From positions 1 to 9,328 of the forward strand of contig CAMZHY010000108.1 in NCBI GenBank assembly GCA_947307005.1: a stretch of 9,328 bases of DNA, read 5' to 3'. The notes under the pieces were generated by a model. It had not been told where the DNA came from. It searched no databases and saw only the letters and a program-made list of their open reading frames with translations. This stretch comes from an uncultured Planctomycetaceae bacterium. GTDB lineage: Bacteria > Planctomycetota > Planctomycetia > Pirellulales > Thermoguttaceae. Of this stretch, positions 1 through 5,631 are shown piece after piece. Within the stretch, counting starts at the first letter, position 1, and every line of letters begins with the position of its first letter. The position numbers were made by a program, and so were the translations under genes.

Positions 1-282
1 GATTCGCCACGTCGGGAATCGGAACTTTCCGCGCAGCCATTGAACGACGATAAGAGGCGTCACGCACGCGACCGTCGTCAGCTCTTTGACCGCGATCGAC
101 CAGTCTGAACTGACCTCCGGATAGTTCGTGATTCCGCGCAGCGACGAGAGAGAAATCGTGTAACAAACCGTCGATACGATCGTGTAGATAAGACCCCGTG
201 TTTCCTCGCTCATTCTCTTTTTACCAGACGCGTTTACCGTTTTCGCGTCGTCGAGAGTTTTGACGTCCATAGACTTGTTCAT
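1..282 (-). CDS. EamA/DMT-like membrane transporter, N-terminal part (cut by window edge)
   Basis: Ninety-four codons are visible, read on the minus strand from an ATG at 282-280; the rest lies beyond position 1. After a polar N-terminus of about 28 residues come two hydrophobic stretches, roughly residues 31-50 (LIYTIVSTVCYTISLSSLRG) and 62-82 (ending TPLIVVQWLRGK), separated by a short loop. This spacing, with the first helix ending in a Leu-Arg pair and the second running from a Val-Lys into a Thr-Pro, resembles the first two helices of EamA-type drug/metabolite transporters as seen in planctomycetes. The substrate cannot be told. The start is supported by a GGAGGA Shine-Dalgarno at 294-289, six bases from the ATG; an in-frame ATG at 270-268 is a weaker alternative. 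The gene has its own consensus promoter (310-337). Family assignment is from partial sequence only and could be another small-helix membrane protein. Confidence 0.55.
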   Translation of the reverse strand, partial: MNKSMDVKTLDDAKTVNASGKKRMSEETRGLIYTIVSTVCYTISLSSLRGITNYPEVSSDWSIAVKELTTVACVTPLIVVQWLRGKFRFPTWRI

Positions 283-309
283 AGAGAGTCCTCCGTAGAA
301 TTGCGCGGT

Positions 310-337
310 ATTATAATATCGTTCCTTCCTTCGTCAA
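310..337 (-). promoter_or_regulatory. Sigma70-type promoter for the leftward transporter gene
   Basis: On the minus strand a TTGACG -35 box (337-332) and a perfect TATAAT -10 box (315-310) are separated by 16 bases. Transcription would begin near 304, giving a leader of about 20 bases that still contains the GGAGGA ribosome site. It is the best match to the sigma70 consensus in the first half of the window. Confidence 0.65.
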
Positions 338-350
338 CGCGTTTCGGCGC

Positions 351-378
351 TTGCGTCGACGCCTTTTTTTCATAGAAT
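351..378 (+). promoter_or_regulatory. Candidate promoter for the cytochrome gene
   Basis: TTGCGT (351-356) and TAGAAT (373-378) are spaced by 16 bases, with a run of seven T residues in the spacer. A start near 385 would leave a leader of about 85 bases before the chosen ATG at 470. The -35 box is only a partial match. The element lies back to back with the leftward promoter, with 13 bases between the two -35 boxes. Confidence 0.4.
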
Positions 379-469
379 TTAAGAGACGCGCCCGCGCGGG
401 TTTTGCGGCGCGATGACGCTCGGCGACCGAGCGACGACTACGAACCCTCAACGCAGAATGGAGCCGTCC

Positions 470-2692
470 ATGACGTTCCGACCGACCTTGACCGACCTCA
501 TCCGATATGGCGCGACAATCCTGACCGCGACCGTTTGCGCTTTCGCGCTTCTTGACGCGACGACCGCGTCCGCGCAGGGCGTGAACTCGCCCTATTCCGC
601 GACCTCGGGCGAGACGCTCGGCGAAGAGTTCGGGGAAGAGTCCGAGCGGTATTTCGGTCCCTCTGATTTCGTCCTCGACGCGGAAGGGGAATATTTCTAC
701 GTTCTCGGCGCCGACGCGAAGGTTCTCGAACGCGTCCGCGTCGACGGAACCGCGCCGGGCGAACGGCTTGCGCTCGATTTCCGCCCGGCGAAGCTCGCGT
801 TTCTCCCCGGCGAGACGAAGCTCGCGATCGTCGGCGGCGAGGACAAAGGTCGCCTCGCGCTCGTCGAAATCGCAAAACGCTCCGACGACGCCCGCGAAAT
901 CCTGCCCCTCAAGCTCGAAAAGACCGTCAAGGCGGGACACACTCCGACCGACGTCGCGACGCGCTCGACCGACGCGGGCGACTTTATCTACGTCGCCGCC
1001 TGTTTCGCCGGTCGGATCGAAGAGTTTGACGCGGCGACGCTCGAGAAGACGCGCTCTTGGGACGCCGGGCGCGAACCGTACGCGATCGCCGTTACCCCGG
1101 ATCAAAAGAAGCTCGTCGTCGCGAACCGGATCACGGACCTGCCCGCGAATCTGAACTTCACCCACGCGAACGTCCGAATCGTCGACTTTGAAAGCGGCGA
1201 GCTGTCGGTCGTCGAACTCTACAACACGCACAACCTTCTGCACGACGTCGCGATCACGGCGGACGGGCGCCACGCGTTCATCTCCGCCGTCCAGTGTTCG
1301 TACACGTCGATCACGAGTCAAGTTTCCGGCGGCTGGATCTCGGAAAACTGCGTCCTCTGCATCGACCTTGAAGAGAAGAAACTCGTCGAAATCTTCTTCC
1401 TCGACGACGCGGAACTCGGCTCCGGAAACCCTTGGGGCGTCGAATGTTCCGACGACGGCGAGCGGCTGATCGTGTCGATCGCGGGGACGGACGAACTCAT
1501 CTATCTTCCGCTAAAGCGTTTGATCGAAAAGATTAACGACCGTCCCGAATGGGCGCGACCCGGCTACGGCGCCTACTCGTACCAGTCCTTTGCCAACGGC
1601 GAGGTGCAGCTTCCGTTCCGACTTCGCGTTAAGTTCGGGTTCAAAGGACTGCGTCAGCTCGTTTCGCGCGGGGACGACGTCTACGTCCTCTCCTACTTCG
1701 ACGACGCGATCTGTCGCGCGACGCTCAATCTCAATCCTCCGTACAGCTATTTCCCCGACTCTTACGTCCGCCATGAGAAGCCGCCCGCAACCCTAGCGGC
1801 GGCTGAAAAAGCGGGCGTCGCCGATCTTGAAGCGGACGGCAAGCCGATCGTCGTCAAAGACGCGCTTGTCGCGGAAGAAGACCAAGCGAGCGCCGAGCTT
1901 TTCGCGTCCGTTGGGGACGATCCGAACGTCTGCGCGCCGCTGCGCTTCACGCCGCTCGTCAAGAGCGAGCCGATGCGCGGCGTCGTCGTCGACCGCTCCT
2001 TCGCGCGACTCGCGCCGAAGCCCGTCCTGACGATGCGCCGACGCGGCGAGATTCTCTTCCACGACGCGACCGCGTGCTTCGAACATTGGCTGAGCTGCGT
2101 CACGTGCCACCCGGACGCGCGCGCCGACGGGTTCAACTGGGACCTTCTCAACGACGGGACGGGGAACCTCAAGAATACGAAGAGCATGCTCCTCGCGCAC
2201 GAGACGCCGCCGTGCATGATCACGGGAATCCGCGCCGACGGCGAAACGGCGGTGCGCGCGGGCTTCGTCCATATCCTCTTCACGTCGTATAAGGAAGAAA
2301 ACGCGCAGTGCGTCGACGAATATCTCAAGGCGCTCAAGCCCGTTCCTAGTCCGCACTTGGTCGACGGCGAGCTGAGCGAGTCGGCGAAGCGCGGCAAGAA
2401 GCTCTTCGACAGCGAAAAAATCGGGTGTTCGACGTGTCATCTCGAGTCGAATTACTTCACCGATCTGAGACTGCACCGCGTCGGGTCGCAGGATCCGAAC
2501 GACTTCTACGACAAATTCGACACGCCGACGCTCGTCGAAGTTTGGCGAACGGCGCCGTATCTTAATACGGGCGCGTATACGTCGATTCGCGAGCTTCTGG
2601 AGGTCGGGAAACACGGCGTTAAGGACGGTCAGTTTGACGCGCTCTCGAAGGAGGAGCAGGACGACCTGATCGAATACGTCTTATCCCTCTGA
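470..2692 (+). CDS. Exported beta-propeller protein with C-terminal di-haem cytochrome c (MauG/CcP-like) domain
   Basis: A 740-residue protein. Residues 1-35 form a Sec signal peptide (hydrophobic core ending in ASA before Q36), so it acts outside the cytoplasmic membrane. Residues about 40-430 carry YVTN/beta-propeller-like repeats, for example GREPYAIAVTPDQKKLVVAN near 200-220. The C-terminal third resembles the di-haem peroxidase/MauG family: haem sites CVTCH (C543-H547) and CSTCH (C653-H657), followed by a TPTLVEVWRTAPYL segment typical of the family. The usual PYLHDG motif reads PYLNTG here. Family knowledge suggests electron transfer or peroxide/oxidative chemistry; the substrate is unknown. 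The mature part has 14 cysteines, only four in haem motifs, plus a CVLC pair in the propeller, which is unusual. The ATG at 470 was chosen because GGAG (460-463) sits six bases upstream and the signal peptide then begins correctly; an in-frame ATG at 413 has no ribosome site and would add 19 polar residues. Confidence 0.85.
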   Translation: MTFRPTLTDLIRYGATILTATVCAFALLDATTASAQGVNSPYSATSGETLGEEFGEESERYFGPSDFVLDAEGEYFYVLGADAKVLERVRVDGTAPGERLALDFRPAKLAFLPGETKLAIVGGEDKGRLALVEIAKRSDDAREILPLKLEKTVKAGHTPTDVATRSTDAGDFIYVAACFAGRIEEFDAATLEKTRSWDAGREPYAIAVTPDQKKLVVANRITDLPANLNFTHANVRIVDFESGELSVVELYNTHNLLHDVAITADGRHAFISAVQCSYTSITSQVSGGWISENCVLCIDLEEKKLVEIFFLDDAELGSGNPWGVECSDDGERLIVSIAGTDELIYLPLKRLIEKINDRPEWARPGYGAYSYQSFANGEVQLPFRLRVKFGFKGLRQLVSRGDDVYVLSYFDDAICRATLNLNPPYSYFPDSYVRHEKPPATLAAAEKAGVADLEADGKPIVVKDALVAEEDQASAELFASVGDDPNVCAPLRFTPLVKSEPMRGVVVDRSFARLAPKPVLTMRRRGEILFHDATACFEHWLSCVTCHPDARADGFNWDLLNDGTGNLKNTKSMLLAHETPPCMITGIRADGETAVRAGFVHILFTSYKEENAQCVDEYLKALKPVPSPHLVDGELSESAKRGKKLFDSEKIGCSTCHLESNYFTDLRLHRVGSQDPNDFYDKFDTPTLVEVWRTAPYLNTGAYTSIRELLEVGKHGVKDGQFDALSKEEQDDLIEYVLSL

Positions 2693-2707
2693 CGGGACGG
2701 CGAAATC

Positions 2708-2766
2708 GAGGAAAGAGCGACGTGAAAAAAGTTTACCCCCGATAATCTAGCCCGCGCTCTTTCTTT
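2708..2766 (+). terminator. Possible terminator after the cytochrome gene (large-loop stem)
   Basis: Bases 2708-2719 (containing GAAAGAGCG) pair with 2755-2766 (containing CGCTCTTTC) as a 12-pair stem including two G-T pairs, with a 35-base loop; the right arm runs into a pyrimidine tract rich in T (TTTCTTTTT). It could terminate the cytochrome transcript, or be a leader structure of the dhaK transcript. The long loop makes it atypical. Confidence 0.35.
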
Positions 2767-2782
2767 TTCAAATCGACTTTGT

Positions 2783-2788
2783 TATATT
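2783..2788 (+). promoter_or_regulatory. Weak -10 candidate upstream of dhaK
   Basis: TATATT lies at the AT-rich end of the 177-base gap before dhaK. No convincing -35 box is found 16-18 bases upstream (only a T-rich tract), so this is a tentative site. If used, the dhaK leader would be about 75 bases. Nothing else recognisable is in the gap apart from the stem at 2708-2766. Confidence 0.25.
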
Positions 2789-2869
2789 GTTGGAAACGGC
2801 GTTGGTTCGCGTCCCTTGAAAGCGGCGCGACGCCCGAACGAATCAGCCTTTTTACAAGGAACAGACACG

Positions 2870-3874
2870 ATGGTTATGAAGAAATTTTTGAACGACCCGC
2901 AGCGCGTTACGAACGAACTCCTCGAGGGCTATGCGCTCTGCTATCCCGACAAGATCAAGCTGGTTTCTGAAAAGATCGTCGTTCGGGCGACTCCGAAATC
3001 GAAGGATAAAGTGGCGATCGTCACGCTCGGCGGCGCGGGGCACGAACCGGCGCTGAGCGGGTTTGTCGGCGAAGGAATGCTCGACGCGTCGGTCGTCGGC
3101 GATATTTTCGCGGCGCCGGGCGCGCCGAAGATCGTCGAAGCGCTGCGCATGTTCAAGGATAACGCGGGGATTATCCTCGTCGTTCTGAACCACGAAGGCG
3201 ACCAGCGCAACGCGGCGATGGCGCTCATGATGGCGGAAAAAGAAGGGATCAAAGTCTCGAAGATCGTGACGGCGGAAGACATCGCGCCCGGCGCGGAAGC
3301 GCCTCGCTCGGAGCGTCGCGGACTCGGCGGCTGCATTCCTCTCATCAAGATTCTCGGCGCGGCGGCGGAGAAGGGCATGAGCGTCGACGAAATCCTCGCG
3401 ATCGGCGAACGCTTCAACGAGCGCATGGCGACGCTCGCCGTGACCCTTAAGGTCGCGACGCACCCGCAGGCGGGTCAGGAAATCGGCGCGCTTGCCGACG
3501 ACCAGATGGAAATCGGCATGGGCCAGCACGGAGAAGGGGGCGGCAACGGTCCCGAACTCATGCAGAGCGCCGACTGGGTCGCGGAAACGATGTGCAAGAA
3601 GCTCCTCTACGCGATCAAAGCGCAGGCGGGCGAAAAGATCTGCCTGATCATCAACGGCAGCGGCGCGACGACCCTGATGGAAATGTTCGTCGTCTTCCGC
3701 AAGGCGTACGAAGTCGCGAAGGCGGCGGGGCTTGAGATCGTCGCGAGCAAATGCGCCGAAATCCTGACCGTCCAAGAAGCGGCGGGATTCCAGATGTTCG
3801 TCGGCGTCTTCGACGACGAGACGCTCGCGATGTACAACGAGCCGTGCGACACGCCGTACTGGGTCGTTCGTTGA
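2870..3874 (+). CDS. dhaK: Dihydroxyacetone kinase-like protein, DhaK subunit, with altered substrate site
   Basis: A 334-residue homologue of the ketone-binding DhaK subunit, which holds its substrate as a hemiaminal on a histidine while DhaL supplies the phosphate. It aligns with E. coli DhaK along its length, beginning MKKFLNDPQ against MKKLINDVQ. With a constant offset of +2, the E. coli key residues map as His56 to H58 (in GGAGHEP), Asp109 to D111 (in NHEGD) and covalent His218 to H220 (in MGQHGEGGG). Lys104, which contacts the substrate, is replaced by L106, and Ser54 by A56. The enzyme may therefore act on a ketose other than dihydroxyacetone. The ATG at 2870 is chosen because AAGGA (2856-2860) is nine bases upstream; the ATG at 2876 would match the E. 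coli N-terminus exactly but is far from that site, and the frame is open back to 2816 without a ribosome site. First gene of a set with dhaL, 19 bases downstream. Confidence 0.88.
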   Translation: MVMKKFLNDPQRVTNELLEGYALCYPDKIKLVSEKIVVRATPKSKDKVAIVTLGGAGHEPALSGFVGEGMLDASVVGDIFAAPGAPKIVEALRMFKDNAGIILVVLNHEGDQRNAAMALMMAEKEGIKVSKIVTAEDIAPGAEAPRSERRGLGGCIPLIKILGAAAEKGMSVDEILAIGERFNERMATLAVTLKVATHPQAGQEIGALADDQMEIGMGQHGEGGGNGPELMQSADWVAETMCKKLLYAIKAQAGEKICLIINGSGATTLMEMFVVFRKAYEVAKAAGLEIVASKCAEILTVQEAAGFQMFVGVFDDETLAMYNEPCDTPYWVVR

Positions 3875-3893
3875 TTCACCTCGCGAGGACGTT

Positions 3894-4532
3894 ATGACGA
3901 ACACATTTACGAAAGAACTTCTCGTCAGCGCCCTTAAAGGGGCGCTTGCGAGCGTCGTCGCGCGTTTCGACGAACTCAACGCGCTCGACGCGGCGACTGG
4001 CGACGGCGACCATGGAACGGCGATCGAAGCGACGCTCAAGGCGGCGGTCGAATCGGCGCAGCAGCCTGGCGGACTCTCCGACGCGCTCTCGAACGTCGCG
4101 ATGGGGATCATGTCCGCGACCGGCGGCTCGACCAGCTCGCTGAACGGCTCCTTCTACATGGGACTGAGTTCCGGCGCGACGTCGGACGAACTCGATCCCG
4201 CCGCGACCGTCAAGATGTACGAGTCCGGGCTCGATATGTTGAAGACGATGACGACCGCGCAAGTCGGCGACAAGACGATGATGGACGCGATGATCCCCGC
4301 GATCGAAGCGATGTCCGCCGCGATCGCCGCGAATCCCGGCGCGACGCTCGCCGACGTCTTTAACGCCGCGGCGACCGCCGCGAAAGAAGGCGCCGAAAAG
4401 ACGAGCGAATACGTCGCGAAGTTCGGACGCGCTCGAAATCTCGGCGAGCGCAGTCGCGGAAGCAAAGACGCGGGCGCGACGAGTCTCGCGCTCATTTTCC
4501 AAGCGTTCGCCGACGCGGTCGCAAACGCCTGA
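3894..4532 (+). CDS. dhaL: Dihydroxyacetone kinase-like protein, DhaL (nucleotide-binding) subunit
   Basis: A 212-residue homologue of DhaL, the all-helical subunit that binds the nucleotide through magnesium and passes phosphate to the ketone on DhaK. The metal-binding aspartates D32, D37 and D39 (in LDAATGDGDHG) match E. coli D30, D35 and D37. Other family motifs are present in order: GGSTSSLNGSFYMG near 83-96, GDKTMMDAM near 124-132 and KFGRARNLGERSRGSKDAGATS near the C-terminus. No DhaM-type PTS phosphoryl carrier is encoded nearby, so direct use of ATP is more likely than PTS-driven recycling of bound ADP; this is inference. The start has GAGGA at 3885-3889, four bases upstream. Length is typical of the family, and the 19-base gap to dhaK indicates cotranscription and a two-subunit kinase. 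Confidence 0.9.
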   Translation: MTNTFTKELLVSALKGALASVVARFDELNALDAATGDGDHGTAIEATLKAAVESAQQPGGLSDALSNVAMGIMSATGGSTSSLNGSFYMGLSSGATSDELDPAATVKMYESGLDMLKTMTTAQVGDKTMMDAMIPAIEAMSAAIAANPGATLADVFNAAATAAKEGAEKTSEYVAKFGRARNLGERSRGSKDAGATSLALIFQAFADAVANA

Positions 4533-4561
4533 CGCGGTTTAACGTTACGAGTCTACAACGC

Positions 4562-4587
4562 CCGCGCGGACGACGGCGTCCGCGCGG
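4562..4587 (+). promoter_or_regulatory. Perfect 10-bp hairpin between dhaL and lsrF
   Basis: CCGCGCGGAC (4562-4571) and GTCCGCGCGG (4578-4587) are perfect inverted repeats around a six-base loop. The downstream bases are only moderately T-rich (GTTTTACTTTTAC), so a leaky terminator, an RNA-processing or a 3'-end-protecting stem are all possible. It would let lsrF be expressed at a level different from dhaKL. Confidence 0.6.
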
Positions 4588-4623
4588 TTCCGTGTTTTAC
4601 TTTTACAGACAGGAATTTCAAAC

Positions 4624-5508
4624 ATGGCTGATAACGAAGGCAATATCGACGCGAAAAGCTTTGGCGTCGGCGTCCCTCAAACTCAAGAACAGTTCTTCCT
4701 CAAGGGCAACGAAAACGCGTCTTATGGCATTAAGTCGCGTCTTTCCCAGGTTTTCAATAAAAAGTCCGGTCATACCGTCATGCTGGCGTTTGACCACGGC
4801 TTCATTATGGGCCCGACGTCGGGACTCGAGCGCATCGACCTGACGATCAACCCGCTGATCGAATACTCCGACTGCATCATGTGCACGCGCGGTATTCTCC
4901 GCTCCGTGATTCCTCCGACGGCGAACAAGCCGATTTCGTTCCGCGCGGACGGCGGCACGACGATTCTCACGAGCCTCAACGACGAAACGCTCATCGACAT
5001 TGAGGAAGCGGTTCGTCTGAACGTCTCGCTCCTCGCGATTATGGTCGCGATCGGCGATCCTGATCACGAAGGCTCGACGATTCGCAACCTGACGAAGACC
5101 GTCGACCTCGGTCAGCGTTACGGAATCCCGACCCTTGGCGTCACCGCCGTCGGCAAGAACCTGACGCGCGATTCTCGCTATCTCGGACTCGCGACCCGCG
5201 TCTGCGCGGAGAACGGCGCGAACGTCATCAAGACGTACTACTGCGACGAGAAGTTCGAGCAGGTTACGAACGCGTGCCCGGTCCCGATCGTGATCGCGGG
5301 CGGCAAGAAACTGCCGGAACGCGACGCGCTCCAGCTCGCGAAGAACGCGATCGACCAAGGCGCCGCCGGCGTCGATATGGGCCGCAATATCTTCCAGGCG
5401 GATTCCCCCGTCGCGATGCTCCTCGCCGTTCGCGAAATCGTCCACAACGGCGCGACCGTCGATCAGGCGTTCGACTGCTACGAGACGTACAAGAATCAGG
5501 CGAAGTAA
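4624..5508 (+). CDS. lsrF: LsrF-like 3-hydroxy-2,4-pentadione 5-phosphate thiolase / class I aldolase family
   Basis: A 294-residue cytoplasmic TIM-barrel protein very close to E. coli LsrF (291 residues). In the autoinducer-2 route LsrF moves an acetyl group from phosphorylated hydroxypentanedione to CoA, giving acetyl-CoA and dihydroxyacetone phosphate. Shared blocks include TVMLAFDHG, GPTSGLERID, MCTRGILRSV, a KTYY block, CPVPIVIAGGKKLPER and GVDMGRNIFQ. The catalytic lysine of LsrF, K203, falls on K203 here (in VIKTYY). The start has AGGA at 4611-4614, nine bases upstream. It follows dhaL by 91 bases that include a strong hairpin. None of lsrK, lsrG, lsrR or the lsr transporter genes is in the window; the neighbours are a dhaKL-type kinase, which suggests that kinase supplies the phosphorylated substrate. 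The exact substrate is uncertain; it could be an aldolase on another ketose phosphate. Confidence 0.88.
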   Translation: MADNEGNIDAKSFGVGVPQTQEQFFLKGNENASYGIKSRLSQVFNKKSGHTVMLAFDHGFIMGPTSGLERIDLTINPLIEYSDCIMCTRGILRSVIPPTANKPISFRADGGTTILTSLNDETLIDIEEAVRLNVSLLAIMVAIGDPDHEGSTIRNLTKTVDLGQRYGIPTLGVTAVGKNLTRDSRYLGLATRVCAENGANVIKTYYCDEKFEQVTNACPVPIVIAGGKKLPERDALQLAKNAIDQGAAGVDMGRNIFQADSPVAMLLAVREIVHNGATVDQAFDCYETYKNQAK

Positions 5509-5536
5509 TTCCCGTTTTCGTCTGAGCGTTCTTACC

Positions 5537-5586
5537 CTCCCGCCGGTTGCGACGCTTCTCGCAAGCGCCCGATCGACGGGAGTTTT
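5537..5586 (+). terminator. Probable terminator after lsrF
   Basis: CTCCCG (5537-5542) pairs with CGGGAG (5577-5582), directly followed by TTTT (5583-5586). Inside lies a second hairpin, TTGCGA (5547-5552) with TCGCAA (5559-5564) around a six-base loop. The position, 29 bases after the lsrF stop, fits the end of the dhaK-dhaL-lsrF transcript. The short T-run and compound shape limit confidence. Confidence 0.5.
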
Positions 5587-5631
5587 CATATCGCGTTCGC
5601 GTCTTTTTTGACGTCGTTTGAGAGGTCGTTT

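Noticed and set aside
346..370. A GC-rich palindrome followed by seven T residues resembling a terminator
   Set aside because: The foldable stem is only four pairs with a ten-base loop, and no rightward gene ends before it; it fits better as part of the promoter region.
413..469. Longer N-terminus of the cytochrome gene from ATG 413
   Set aside because: No ribosome site lies before 413, and the extra 19 polar residues would push the signal peptide inward; ATG 470 has GGAG at good spacing.
311..1321. A 336-codon minus-strand open frame opposite the cytochrome gene
   Set aside because: It is antisense to a clear signal peptide and propeller region and runs through both intergenic promoters; no family resemblance.
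2852..4111. A 419-codon minus-strand open frame opposite dhaK and dhaL
   Set aside because: Its composition (many Arg, Asp, Phe, His) is the mirror of the GC-biased sense codons, and it overlaps two genes with clear family motifs.
4618..5589. A 323-codon minus-strand open frame opposite lsrF
   Set aside because: It lies wholly antisense to the lsrF homologue and has mirror composition without motifs.
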